From NCBI GenBank assembly GCA_040754315.1, contig JBFMCS010000015.1, positions 1,823 through 44,488 on the forward strand: a stretch of DNA of 42,666 nucleotides. The letters run 5' to 3'. The DNA comes from Bacillota bacterium. GTDB taxonomy: Bacteria; Bacillota; Sulfobacillia; DUSP01; JBFMCS01. Position numbers and translations under genes: made by a program. Position 1 is the first letter of the stretch. Every line of letters starts with the position of its first letter. Shown in pieces: positions 20,957 through 29,120 of this stretch. Below the pieces are notes generated by a model. That model worked only from the letters and a program-made list of their open reading frames with translations. It did no database searches and was not told the DNA's origin.

Positions 20957-21286
20957 GGGAGCCTCCAGCCGAGGAAGGAGCCAGCGCCATAATCGTCCTG
21001 CGCCCCCAGTCTGTTTCGGCAATACATTCGGTGATTTCTGAGCCCGCTTCAGAGACAACAAGTACATGGGCACTCGGTAAAGCCCTTCAATCATAAACTT
21101 TGGCAACAGTGACGCATCTCCACCCGGTGTGCTGGGGTGGGTGGGGAAGTATTGCGCTTACCCATTTCAGCCCTGGCATCCTATCTAGCCCGCCCAACAC
21201 GCCCTCAAGATAAGCAGTTGCGATGCGTTAATTGGGGAAAGGCACTCATTCCTACCATTTTTGCCTTGCAGAAGTGTCGTGCACCC
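20957..21286 (+). mobile_element. Decayed 3' end of an ISKra4-type insertion sequence
   Basis: This stretch aligns, with many changes, to the last ~330 bases of the complete element at 40595-42666. Shared blocks include CGCCATAATCG, CAATACATTCG, GATTTCTG, CCCGCTTCAG and TACATGGGCACTCG, then the non-coding tail and the terminal TGTCGTGCACCC (21275-21286), identical to the right inverted repeat at 42655-42666. The coding part is frameshifted, so it is non-functional. The left boundary is fuzzy, about 20957-20985. The remaining 21287-21402 before the carD promoter holds nothing I can identify. Confidence 0.85.
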
Positions 21287-21402
21287 TCCAGGCGGGTAGC
21301 CCGGCGTAGGCACGGAACTTGCAGTCAGAGATACCAAGGACAGTGCCATGAAATACTCCCTGCAAAATGGCTACTTTCTAACCCTGGGGGAACAGACGTT
21401 CC

Positions 21403-21431
21403 TTGACACCGCAGGGACCATATGGTATCTT
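21403..21431 (+). promoter_or_regulatory. Promoter of carD
   Basis: Consensus TTGACA (21403-21408), 17-base spacer, TATCTT (21426-21431), 40 bases before the carD ATG. It lies downstream of the insertion-sequence remnant. Confidence 0.72.
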
Positions 21432-21470
21432 CAATTTCAGGGATAGTCACAAGACACAGGAGGCGCACTG

Positions 21471-21947
21471 ATGTTCAAGGTCGGTGACAAGGTTGTTTAT
21501 CCAATGCACGGGGCCGGTGTCATCGAGGCCATCGAAGAGAAGGAAATACTAGGGGAGTACAAGCGTTACTACGTCATGCGCCTGCCAATTGGTGAAATGA
21601 AGGTAATGATCCCGACCAGTAACGTAGAGGGCATCGGCCTGAGAGAGGTGATAGACGAGCAAGAGGTGGAAAAGGTCTTCGATGTCCTGAAGGCCAGCAA
21701 GGGCAAGATGTCCACCAACTGGAACCGCAGGTACAGGGCAAACCTGGAGAAGATTAAGAGCGGTGATATCTATGAAGTCGCCGAGGTTGTCCGTAACCTG
21801 GCCATCAGGGACAAGGAAAAAGGACTATCCACAGGCGAACGCAAGATGCTGGACAGTGCCAGACAGATCCTGGTTAGCGAGTTGGTCTTGGCCAAAGGCA
21901 TAGAGGAATCCCAGGCCAACGTAATTCTTGACGAGGTGCTGGCCTAA
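21471..21947 (+). CDS. carD: CarD/CdnL-family RNA polymerase-binding regulator
   Basis: A 158-residue protein. The N-terminal RNAP-interaction domain is Tudor-like (FKVGDKVVYPMHGAGVIEAI and YYVMRLPIGEMKVMIP). The C-terminal helical domain has WNRRYRANLEKIKSGD followed by DIYEVAEVVRNL, typical of CdnL/CarD, which binds the beta subunit and steadies open complexes at rRNA and other promoters. CACAGGAGGCG precedes the ATG. It has its own promoter and sits before yacL, a common position in Clostridia. Confidence 0.93.
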   Translation: MFKVGDKVVYPMHGAGVIEAIEEKEILGEYKRYYVMRLPIGEMKVMIPTSNVEGIGLREVIDEQEVEKVFDVLKASKGKMSTNWNRRYRANLEKIKSGDIYEVAEVVRNLAIRDKEKGLSTGERKMLDSARQILVSELVLAKGIEESQANVILDEVLA

Positions 21948-22084
21948 GGCCAGTATTGATCCATCCAAAAAGGGGAAGCTAAGCCTGGAAGCCGGCTCCG
22001 CCTGGGTGCACAGGTATTTTTTATGGGGCTCCGGGAGTGTGGAACCCGGGCCAGGACCCTGGAAAAGGAGAGATAGGACTAATA

Positions 22085-23182
22085 ATGTTGAAAGTTCTCC
22101 GCTGGTTCTTTTCCATCCTGGGGTTAGGAATGGGGTTTGCGGCCGCACACTACTTGCTTCCCACGGCCAGCGAGTTCTTCGGGTTTGCCCTAACCCCGTC
22201 AGAGACAGTCATAGCGTTGATTGTTGGCACCGCTGCCGGGCTGGTGATCATGCATTTGATTTCTCCTTGGATTGTCTCCGGAACCGTGGCCCTAGCGGGA
22301 TGGGTAGAAGGTAGGCTTCAAAGAACCCCTTTTCAGGATATAGTGGCGGGAGCCGTGGGCATGATTATTGGACTCATAATAGCTAATCTTCTTGGCTCTG
22401 CCTTTTCGCGACTGCCCGCCCTGGGCACATTCGTGCCAACCATCTTCAGTGTGGTATTCGGCTACTTGGGAATTGTGATTGCCCTGAGGAAGCGAGAGGA
22501 CATCGCGGCCCTACTGCCTTTAATTCCCAAGCTCAAGAGCCGGGAAAAGCAGGAAAAGCCGGCTCTCTGCCAGCCCAAGATCCTGGACACCAGTGTGATC
22601 ATTGATGGGCGCGTAGCCGATATATGCAGGACAGGGTTCATCGAGGGTACCCTGGTGATCCCAGGTTTCGTCCTTGAGGAGCTAAGGCACATAGCTGATT
22701 CCTCGGACACCCTCAAGAGGAACAGGGGAAGAAGAGGCCTGGACGTTCTCAACCGCATTCAGAAGGAAATAGGCACGAACGTTGTTATCCATGACAGGGA
22801 TGTAACAGGGGCATCCGAGGTGGACAGCAAGCTGGTGCGGCTGGCCAAGATCCTTGACGGCAAGGTGCTGACGAACGACTTCAACCTCAACAAGATAGCC
22901 GAGCTTCAGGGTGTGGAGGTCTTAAACATCAACGAGTTGGCCAATGCCGTGAAACCGGTCGTGCTTCCCGGTGAGGATATGGTGGTCCACATTATCAAGG
23001 ACGGCAAAGAGTCGGGGCAGGGCGTGGGATACCTTGACGACGGGACCATGATTGTCGTGGATGGCGGCAAGAAACACATAGGCGAGACCATAGACGTATC
23101 TGTTACCAGCGTGCTTCAGACGGCCGCCGGCAGGATGATATTCGCAAAGCCGAAATCCGCCGCGGAAAAGGCTATTTCCTAA
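22085..23182 (+). CDS. yacL: Membrane-anchored PIN-TRAM protein (YacL type)
   Basis: A 365-residue protein. Four hydrophobic segments fill about residues 1-145. A PIN nuclease-fold domain follows, starting at ILDTSVIIDGRVADI, with further acidic positions in VDSKLVRLA and LTNDFNL. A C-terminal TRAM domain (about 298-356: EDMVVHIIKDGKESGQGVGY) would bind RNA. The architecture and the place between disA and ispD match B. subtilis YacL, whose role is not settled. The ATG at 22085 starts the first membrane helix; an AAGGAG lies about 14 bases upstream. ispDF starts one base after the stop. Confidence 0.9.
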   Translation: MLKVLRWFFSILGLGMGFAAAHYLLPTASEFFGFALTPSETVIALIVGTAAGLVIMHLISPWIVSGTVALAGWVEGRLQRTPFQDIVAGAVGMIIGLIIANLLGSAFSRLPALGTFVPTIFSVVFGYLGIVIALRKREDIAALLPLIPKLKSREKQEKPALCQPKILDTSVIIDGRVADICRTGFIEGTLVIPGFVLEELRHIADSSDTLKRNRGRRGLDVLNRIQKEIGTNVVIHDRDVTGASEVDSKLVRLAKILDGKVLTNDFNLNKIAELQGVEVLNINELANAVKPVVLPGEDMVVHIIKDGKESGQGVGYLDDGTMIVVDGGKKHIGETIDVSVTSVLQTAAGRMIFAKPKSAAEKAIS

Positions 23183-23183
23183 G

Positions 23184-24344
23184 ATGGAACCCTCAAAGGT
23201 TGCCGCCATACTCCCCGCCGCAGGCAGGGGAGAGAGGATGGGACTGGCCCGCAACAAGGTTTGGCTAGACCTTTGCGGGAAGCCAGTCGTTGCCTGGGCT
23301 CTTAGGGTGTTTGAGGACCACCCCTCCATCGATAGGGTGGTTCTTGTGTTGTCCAACGAGGATATGGTGAGAGCCAGAGACCTGGTATCTGCGGAGGGAT
23401 TCCGCAAGGTTCTACTCGCCCAAGGGGGCCAGCTGAGGCGAGAGTCGGTCTGGAATGGCCTGATGTCCACGGAGTCCTTTCACTCATGGATCGTGGTTCA
23501 CGACGCCGCAAGGCCACTGCTAGATCCGAGGCTCATTGATTCTGTACTTAATGCCGCTAGGGAGCACGGGGCGGCTCTATGTGCTGTACCCGTGAGTGAC
23601 ACCCTCAAGCGAATAAGACATGATGGCATGGTTAGGGCCACGGTGCCCAGGGATGGGGTATACCAGGCTCAGACCCCCCAGGCTTTCGCTCGGAATATCT
23701 TGCTCCGAGCTCATGAGGAGTACGCCGGACCTGCCACTGACGACGCCGCACTGGTGGAGGGCCTGGGGGTCGCTGTGGCAATGGTGCCGGGTTCCCAGCA
23801 GAACTTCAAGCTGACGCGTCCCGATGACATCCGGCTAGCTGAGGCCATCCTAAGATCTCAAGGATGTGAGTGGAATCCTATGTGGAGGGTAGGGATTGGT
23901 TATGACATCCACCGCCTGGGTTCTCCTAGGCCGCTCATTCTTGGAGGGGTTGAGATACCTTCCATGACAGGACCGGAGGCACATTCTGATGGCGATGTGC
24001 TGGCCCATGCAATTATGGATGCCCTCCTTGGGGCAACAGGGGAGCCTGATATTGGATGCCTCTTCCCCTCAAGCCAGGAGTTCGAGGGCGCCGACAGCAT
24101 GCAACTACTTCGTCGCGTGACATCACGTCTTATGGAGAAGGGCTGGATAGTGGTAAACGTTGATGCCACGGTCATCCTGGAAAGACCCCGGCTCTCCCCC
24201 TTCTACGGGGATATGAGGGAACGTATTTCGGATGTGGTGGAGGCGCCAGTATCGGTTAAGGCCACCACGAATGAGGGTATCGGGGCCATCGGACGTGAGG
24301 AAGGAGTAGCGGCCATGGTTGTGGCGATGGTAAGAAAATCATAG
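23184..24344 (+). CDS. ispDF: Bifunctional IspD-IspF isoprenoid enzyme
   Basis: A 386-residue fusion. Residues 1 to about 232 are IspD (2-C-methyl-D-erythritol 4-phosphate cytidylyltransferase), with LPAAGRGERMG, HDAARPL and TDDAALVE. Residues from about 235 are IspF (2-C-methyl-D-erythritol 2,4-cyclodiphosphate synthase), with GIGYDIHRLG, HSDGDVLAHAIMDALLGA and the C-terminal TTNEGIGAIGREEG. The two catalyse steps 3 and 5 of the MEP pathway. The genes are separate in B. subtilis; fusion is known in several other bacteria. Translation is probably coupled to yacL. Confidence 0.96.
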   Translation: MEPSKVAAILPAAGRGERMGLARNKVWLDLCGKPVVAWALRVFEDHPSIDRVVLVLSNEDMVRARDLVSAEGFRKVLLAQGGQLRRESVWNGLMSTESFHSWIVVHDAARPLLDPRLIDSVLNAAREHGAALCAVPVSDTLKRIRHDGMVRATVPRDGVYQAQTPQAFARNILLRAHEEYAGPATDDAALVEGLGVAVAMVPGSQQNFKLTRPDDIRLAEAILRSQGCEWNPMWRVGIGYDIHRLGSPRPLILGGVEIPSMTGPEAHSDGDVLAHAIMDALLGATGEPDIGCLFPSSQEFEGADSMQLLRRVTSRLMEKGWIVVNVDATVILERPRLSPFYGDMRERISDVVEAPVSVKATTNEGIGAIGREEGVAAMVVAMVRKS

Positions 24345-24403
24345 AATAGGAATCTTTCCTTTTGGGCACCATGGTGGTGAGTGCCTGGAAGGAGTGAAGA
24401 TTC

Positions 24404-25117
24404 ATGTCGGGTCTCAGGGCCACGATTATATCACTGCTAGTGGCTCTAACAATGGTGCTGTTCCCAGGCTTCTGTGTTTCCCAGGGTGTAGACACCGGAA
24501 TAACGGGAGAGGTTGCCGAAGTGGTGGTGGGAGGTCAGGTTGTGATACGCTTGAGTTCTCCCGCCGGAGGGCTAAATCCCTACCAGAGAGCGGCAGTTAT
24601 CGCCTCCAGGCTCGCCCAGGCATTGGAGAGAGGAAAGACTGACTTCCAGCCTGGGGTAATGGAAGGAGAGGCTGTGGTGGTAGCAGGAGAAAGCCTGGTG
24701 GCCACGGCAGATCCCTCGACTGCCGCCAGCAATGAACTAGAGCCGTCAGACCTGGCTCACCTATGGGCGGACAACCTGAGGACTGCCACAGGGGTGGAAG
24801 GCCTGCAGCCTCTTAAAGTAGAGACGGGGATCGCTTCTTGGTACGGACGTGAGTTCAATGGCAGGCACACGGCGAGTGGCGAGGTCTTCAATGAGAACCT
24901 GGCAACCGCCGCTCATCGCTACCTACCCTTCGGTACTCTTGTAAGGGTGACAAATCTCAACACGAACCTCAGTGTCACCGTGCGGATCAATGACAGGGGC
25001 CCCTTTATCCACGGGCGCATCATAGACCTATCTGCCGGGGCCGCCAGGCTAATCGGGCTATGGAGTTCAGGACTGGCTCCGGTCAAGATAGAGATAATGG
25101 GGGCGGAATCTGGCTAA
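24404..25117 (+). CDS. RlpA-like double-psi beta-barrel protein, secreted
   Basis: A 237-residue protein with a signal peptide at about 1-27 (ATIISLLVALTMVLFPGFCVS). A middle region without a known fold follows (about 30-140). The C-terminal RlpA-like domain starts at GIASWYGREFNGRHTASGE and contains the conserved RINDRGPF and GRIIDLS. Related proteins act as lytic transglycosylases or bind peptidoglycan, and family members occur as spore or wall hydrolases in Bacillota. GGAAGGAGTG precedes the ATG. The gene ends before a strong terminator. Confidence 0.88.
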   Translation: MSGLRATIISLLVALTMVLFPGFCVSQGVDTGITGEVAEVVVGGQVVIRLSSPAGGLNPYQRAAVIASRLAQALERGKTDFQPGVMEGEAVVVAGESLVATADPSTAASNELEPSDLAHLWADNLRTATGVEGLQPLKVETGIASWYGREFNGRHTASGEVFNENLATAAHRYLPFGTLVRVTNLNTNLSVTVRINDRGPFIHGRIIDLSAGAARLIGLWSSGLAPVKIEIMGAESG

Positions 25118-25143
25118 GCCCACTTTTTAGTGACGACTTTTCT

Positions 25144-25174
25144 CACCCTTCGCCTGTCAGGCGAAGGGTGTTTT
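25144..25174 (+). terminator. Rho-independent terminator after the rlpA-like gene
   Basis: A perfect 11-bp stem CACCCTTCGCC (25144-25154) with GGCGAAGGGTG (25160-25170), a TGTCA loop and TTTT after it. Confidence 0.9.
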
Positions 25175-25206
25175 GTGGTAGACTGGTTTCTGAAAGTCTG
25201 CAGTAG

Positions 25207-25236
25207 TTGATGGCCCCCTAGTTGGAGGTATATGAT
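25207..25236 (+). promoter_or_regulatory. Promoter of cysS
   Basis: TTGATG (25207-25212), 18-base spacer, TATGAT (25231-25236). The leader to the ATG is only about 28 bases, so there is no room for a T-box. Confidence 0.65.
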
Positions 25237-25270
25237 CATAGGACGAACACGCTATTAGGGAGGAACACCC

Positions 25271-26677
25271 ATGACCCTCCAGGTCTTTAACAGCATGAGC
25301 CAGGAAAAAGAGGTCTTCATTCCCTTGACTCCGGGCAGAGTAACCATGTACACTTGCGGCCCCACCGTATATGACCACCCGCACATAGGAAACTGGCGCT
25401 GCTTCGTGGTGTTTGATACGGTTCGTCGCTACCTGGAGTACCTGGGGTACGAGGTCAAGTTTGTCCAGAACTTCACTGATATTGACGACAAGGTCATTAA
25501 GAAGGCGGAAGAACTGGGCATCACCACAGAGGCACTGGCAGAGAAGTACATCGATGTGTACCTCCGGGAGGCTCAAACCCTGGGAATACGCAAGGCTGAT
25601 GTGCATCCCCGGGCAACCGAGCACATACCGGAAATGGTGGGCCTGGTGAAGAGTCTGCTGGAGAAGGGGATTGCCTACCAGGTGGATAAGGATGTCTACT
25701 TTGACACCACAGAGTTTACGTCCTACGGGGCCTTGTCAGGCCAAGAGTTGGGTGCTCTCGAGGCAGGAGCCAGGGTTGAAGTGGACCAGAACAAGCGAAA
25801 CCCCCTGGACTTTGTCCTGTGGAAGGGCGAGAAACCGGGGGAGCCTTCCTGGCCTAGCCCTTGGGGTTGCGGAAGGCCGGGATGGCACCTGGAGTGCTCA
25901 GTCATGTCAATGAAGCACCTGGGCGTCACTGTGGACATACACGCGGGCGGCATTGACCTGAAATTTCCCCATCACGAGAATGAGAGGGCCCAGAGTGAGG
26001 CCGTCACCGGGGAGCCCTTTGTCCGTTACTGGCTCCACAATGGCTTCCTCAGCATTGGCGGTGAAAGAATGGGTAAGTCCCTGGGGAACATATCCACCCT
26101 GGAAGCCCTCGCCAAGATCCACAGGCCCGAGGCCATACGGTTCTTCCTGCTATCCGCTCATTACCGCAGTCCACTGGCTTTCAGCCCTGAACTGCTCCAA
26201 TCGGTGGAGAGCAGCCTGGACCGCCTCTACAATGCCGTGTCTGCACTGGAGGCGGCACCGCTGCAGGAGGGCCAGCGGGATCCCTTCATGGAAAGCGCTG
26301 TCTCCCGGGCCAGGAGCGACTTCAGGAACTCCATGGATGATGACTTCAACACTGCCGATGCGCTGGCTTCCCTATTTGACCTAACTAGGGACGTGAATAC
26401 CGCTATTTCCCGGGGTCCATTGCACCCTGATGACCAGGCGGCAGCGCTGGAGGTCTACCGGGAACTGGGAGGGGTGCTGGGCCTCTTGGGTGCCGCTTCT
26501 GATACCTCATCCCTGGACGATATCTCCCAAGGACTACTCGAAACCCTTGTGGAGGTGCGAGGTAGGCTAAGGGACCAGAAGGAATGGGCCCTGGCTGACC
26601 TTATCCGGGATCGCCTCCTGGAGATGGGGATCCATCTTGAAGACACAGGCACCGGGACCAGGTGGAAGAGGAGATAG
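25271..26677 (+). CDS. cysS: Cysteinyl-tRNA synthetase
   Basis: A 468-residue class I synthetase. Zinc ligand Cys29 lies in YTCGPTVYD, HIGN is at residues 38-41, further zinc-site residues are in LECSVMSMKHLG and FPHHENERAQSEA, and the KMSKS-type loop reads GERMGKSLGN. It attaches cysteine to tRNA-Cys. The 5' region has its own promoter, and AGGGAGGAAC precedes the ATG. The stop is 2 bases before thyX. Confidence 0.96.
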   Translation: MTLQVFNSMSQEKEVFIPLTPGRVTMYTCGPTVYDHPHIGNWRCFVVFDTVRRYLEYLGYEVKFVQNFTDIDDKVIKKAEELGITTEALAEKYIDVYLREAQTLGIRKADVHPRATEHIPEMVGLVKSLLEKGIAYQVDKDVYFDTTEFTSYGALSGQELGALEAGARVEVDQNKRNPLDFVLWKGEKPGEPSWPSPWGCGRPGWHLECSVMSMKHLGVTVDIHAGGIDLKFPHHENERAQSEAVTGEPFVRYWLHNGFLSIGGERMGKSLGNISTLEALAKIHRPEAIRFFLLSAHYRSPLAFSPELLQSVESSLDRLYNAVSALEAAPLQEGQRDPFMESAVSRARSDFRNSMDDDFNTADALASLFDLTRDVNTAISRGPLHPDDQAAALEVYRELGGVLGLLGAASDTSSLDDISQGLLETLVEVRGRLRDQKEWALADLIRDRLLEMGIHLEDTGTGTRWKRR

Positions 26678-26679
26678 CT

Positions 26680-27390
26680 ATGAAGGTCACCATCTTGAGA
26701 CACACCCCTGATCCCGAAGGCGCGGTGGCCCTGGCGGCTAGGCTGTGCTATGCTGAAGAATTGCCAGAGGACCTCGCTGAGAGGCTCACCCCGGAGGCCA
26801 CAGCCAGGCTCATAGAGAGACTGAGGGCCCTGGGCCACGAGTCCCCCTTCGAACACGCAACCTTTTCCTTTTCTATATCGAGGGTCAGCCGTGCGCTCAC
26901 ACACCAGCTGGTAAGGCACAGGCTTGCCTCGTACTCCCAGCGTTCTCAACGGTATGTCTCCGAGGAGGCCTTCGAATACGTTACCCCCCCAAAGGTGGAG
27001 AGAAGCCCGGAAGCCGCCCGTATCTATCACGAGGCGGTGGAGGCCTCCCGTAGAGCCTACGCCTCCTTGATTAGGGTGGGGGTAACCCGGGAGGACGCTA
27101 GGTATCTCCTGCCTAACGCCTGCCACTCTGCCATCATCGTCACAATGAACGCAAGGAGCCTCATCAACTTCTTCAGGCTTAGGTGCTGCGGCAGGGCCCA
27201 GTGGGAGATAAGGGCACTGGCCTACCGGATGCTGAGGGAGGCCTGCCGGGTGGCGCCTGTGCTGTTCAATGATTGCGGGCCTACCTGTGCCACGCAGGGC
27301 TACTGCCCAGAGGGGAACATGTCCTGCGGTAGACTGGAGAGGACGCGAAAGGCCGGTGTGTCCCTCAATGGACCAGAAGATTGCCGGTAG
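26680..27390 (+). CDS. thyX: Flavin-dependent thymidylate synthase
   Basis: A 236-residue protein with the ThyX signature RHR-x7-S at Arg79-His80-Arg81...Ser89 (RHRLASYSQRSQRY). It makes dTMP from dUMP using FAD, NADPH and methylene-tetrahydrofolate. The ATG at 26680 has AAGAGGAGA before it. Its position between cysS and rlmB is known in Clostridia, where mrnC usually also lies here. The 3' end overlaps rlmB by 23 bases. Confidence 0.95.
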   Translation: MKVTILRHTPDPEGAVALAARLCYAEELPEDLAERLTPEATARLIERLRALGHESPFEHATFSFSISRVSRALTHQLVRHRLASYSQRSQRYVSEEAFEYVTPPKVERSPEAARIYHEAVEASRRAYASLIRVGVTREDARYLLPNACHSAIIVTMNARSLINFFRLRCCGRAQWEIRALAYRMLREACRVAPVLFNDCGPTCATQGYCPEGNMSCGRLERTRKAGVSLNGPEDCR

Positions 27391-28117
27391 GCGGGCTGTG
27401 ATGGAGGTACTTGTATCCGGCAGGCCGGTGTCCCGTATTCTCTTGGCTGAGGGCATACCCGACCCTGGAGTGGAGCCCATCCTGAAGGCGGCCAGGATTA
27501 GGGGAGTGAGTGTGGAGCGTACGGCCAGGAAGGAACTGGACAGGCTCCTGGGCTCCAAGATGCACCAGGGCGTATTGGCCATGGTTCAGGCAAGGGACTA
27601 CGTTGACATTGAAGACATCCTTGAAGTGGCCAAGGACCAGGGAGAAATGCCCCTGGTGCTCTTGGCGGACAGTGTTCAGGACCCGCAGAACCTGGGAGCT
27701 ATAATTCGTACTGCCGAGGCCGCTGGGGTTCACGGCCTAATCCTGCCCAAAAGACGGTCAGCTGACGTCTCTCCCGGAACTGTAAAGGCCTCTGCCGGGG
27801 CCTCCGAGCACCTGGCGATATGCAGGGTGACGAACCTGCCCAGAGCCATGGATAGCCTAAAGGATCGTGGGATCTGGGTCATAGGAGCGTCACCCCAGGC
27901 ATCTAATGTCTTATGGGAGACGGATCTCAATATTCCCCTGGGCATAGTTGTGGGCGGAGAGCATTCAGGGCTAGGTCGTCTTGTGGTGGACAAGTGTGAC
28001 TTCACCGTGAGCATTCCCATGAAGGGTCATGTGGGTTCGTTGAATGTGTCTGCTGCTACGGCCGTGATGTTATATGAGGTCCTGCGTCAGCGCAGGCATG
28101 CACTTCTTGATTCCTAG
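27368..28117 (+). CDS. rlmB: TrmH/SpoU-family 23S rRNA 2'-O-methyltransferase (RlmB type)
   Basis: A 249-residue protein. The N-terminal substrate-binding domain begins IAGRRAVMEVLVSGR. The SPOUT knot motifs are DPQNLGAIIRTAEAAGVHG (motif 1), VVGGEHSGLGRLV (motif 2) and IPMKGHVGSLNVSAATAVML (motif 3). B. subtilis RlmB methylates 23S rRNA. The ATG lies within the end of thyX. The last codons contain the sigH promoter. Confidence 0.93.
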   Translation: MDQKIAGRRAVMEVLVSGRPVSRILLAEGIPDPGVEPILKAARIRGVSVERTARKELDRLLGSKMHQGVLAMVQARDYVDIEDILEVAKDQGEMPLVLLADSVQDPQNLGAIIRTAEAAGVHGLILPKRRSADVSPGTVKASAGASEHLAICRVTNLPRAMDSLKDRGIWVIGASPQASNVLWETDLNIPLGIVVGGEHSGLGRLVVDKCDFTVSIPMKGHVGSLNVSAATAVMLYEVLRQRRHALLDS

Positions 28118-28135
28118 CCCGTCTGTGGTTATAAT
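28107..28135 (+). promoter_or_regulatory. Promoter of sigH
   Basis: TTGATT (28107-28112), 17-base spacer, consensus TATAAT (28130-28135). The -35 lies within the last codons of rlmB. Transcription should begin near 28142, which puts the ATG at 28143 at the very RNA end and favours a start further in. Confidence 0.8.
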
Positions 28136-28178
28136 GGTATAGATGGACAAAGCCCCTATGAGGACGGAGGCGATGCCC

Positions 28179-28868
28179 GTGAGTATAGCTCCGCAGAGGG
28201 ATATCTACCACCCTTTCGAGGCGCTCGTGGACGAAGAGATAGTGGAGCAGGCCAGGGAGGGGTCTAATCAGGCCCTCGAATACCTGATAAACAAGTATAA
28301 GAACTTCGTACGCGCCAAGGCGAGGAGTTACTTCCTCATAGGAGCTGACCGCGAGGACATCATTCAAGAGGGCATGATAGGTTTGTACAAGGCTATCAGG
28401 GACTTTCGAAGCGACAAGCTCTCATCCTTCCGTGCCTTCGCCGAGCTTTGCATTACCCGGCAGATCATAACGGCCATAAAGACGGCGACTCGCCAAAAGC
28501 ATATCCCCTTGAACTCCTATGTATCCTTGAACAAGCCCATCTATGACGAGGACTCTGACAGGACGCTCCTGGACGTGATCTCTGGGTCCAAGATCACCGA
28601 CCCAGAGGAGCTTATCATTAACCGGGAAGAGTTCGGGGACATTGAGGAGAAGATGGGGGAACTCCTGAGCGACCTCGAGTGGAAGGTTCTCATGTCATAC
28701 CTCGACGGCAAGTCGTACCAGGAGATTGCGGGAGACCTGTCCAGGCATGTCAAGTCCATTGACAATGCGCTACAGCGCGTCAAGAGGAAGCTAGAGCGCT
28801 ACCTGGATAACAGGAATCTCTGCGAAGATGCCCTGGTCGATACGGACCTGGAGAGTAACCGCACTTGA
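28179..28868 (+). CDS. sigH: RNA polymerase sigma factor SigH (Spo0H type)
   Basis: A sigma-70-family protein of about 229 residues with region 2 (EYLINKYKNFVRAKARSYFL, then IQEGMIGLYKAIRDF) and region 4 (LLSDLEWKVLMSYLDGKSYQ then VKSIDNALQRVKRKL). This is the SigH pattern, and the place after rlmB is standard. In-frame starts exist at 28143, 28158, 28173 and 28179. The GTG at 28179 is chosen because CGGAGG (28165-28170) is 8 bases upstream and the promoter suggests transcription begins near 28142. In spore formers SigH drives early sporulation and competence genes. yacP, often between rlmB and sigH, is absent. Confidence 0.9.
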   Translation: MSIAPQRDIYHPFEALVDEEIVEQAREGSNQALEYLINKYKNFVRAKARSYFLIGADREDIIQEGMIGLYKAIRDFRSDKLSSFRAFAELCITRQIITAIKTATRQKHIPLNSYVSLNKPIYDEDSDRTLLDVISGSKITDPEELIINREEFGDIEEKMGELLSDLEWKVLMSYLDGKSYQEIAGDLSRHVKSIDNALQRVKRKLERYLDNRNLCEDALVDTDLESNRT

Positions 28869-28905
28869 TTCTCCCCATCTGCCATCGTACACTATCGTAG
28901 CGAGC

Positions 28906-28980
28906 GCTGGCGTAGCTCAACGGCAGAGCAGCTGATTTGTAATCAGCAGGTTATGGGTTCAAGTCCCTTCGCCAGCTCCA
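28906..28980 (+). tRNA. tRNA-Thr (anticodon TGT), integration target
   Basis: A 75-base cloverleaf with acceptor GCTGGCG/CGCCAGC, discriminator T and encoded CCA (28978-28980). The anticodon stem GCTGA/TCAGC encloses TTTGTAA, so the anticodon is TGT (codon ACA). Its 3' part from 28936 is repeated at 39497-39541, the other end of the integrated element; the tRNA remains complete on this side. Confidence 0.95.
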
Positions 28981-28984
28981 GCAT
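28936..28984 (+). repeat. attL core, 49 bp
   Basis: Identical to 39497-39545. It runs from the anticodon loop of tRNA-Thr (TTTGTAATCAGC) through CCA plus GCAT. Bases just outside differ between the two copies, which fixes the core limits. Confidence 0.93.
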
Positions 28985-29000
28985 AAACCGCAAATCAAGA

Positions 29001-29024
29001 AGGGGTCTCCATCGCGAGACCCCT
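29001..29024 (-). terminator. Hairpin, probable terminator for leftward element transcripts
   Basis: A 9-bp stem AGGGGTCTC (29001-29009) with GAGACCCCT (29016-29024). On the minus strand the stem is followed by TCTTGATTT, a moderately T-rich tail. It would stop int-operon transcripts before they run against tRNA-Thr. Confidence 0.55.
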
Positions 29025-29029
29025 CAAAT

Positions 29030-29054
29030 GTGGCAACCGTGTGGCAACGCAGAG
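29030..29054 (+). repeat. Left pair of putative integrase arm-type sites
   Basis: Two direct copies of GTGGCAAC (29030-29037 and 29041-29048), 11 bases apart, followed by GCAGAG. The whole 25-base block recurs near the right end at 39351-39375 with two differences, in the same orientation. Confidence 0.7.
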
Positions 29055-29056
29055 TA

Positions 29057-29084
29057 GAAGGCCCCCCGCTATGAGAGGGCCTTC
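29057..29084 (+). terminator. Hairpin, possible rightward terminator
   Basis: Stem GAAGGCCC (29057-29064) with GGGCCTTC (29077-29084), a 12-base loop and TTTGCC then TTTCTTCTC on the plus strand. It may end plus-strand transcripts that enter from sigH or tRNA-Thr. The T tract is poor. Confidence 0.45.
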
Positions 29085-29120
29085 TTTGCCTGTTTCTTCT
29101 CAAACCCAGGCTCTTTCCTG

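Noticed and set aside
25175-25270. T-box leader before cysS
   Set aside because: Only about 28 bases separate the promoter -10 from the start context, too short for a T-box, and no T-box core sequence is visible.
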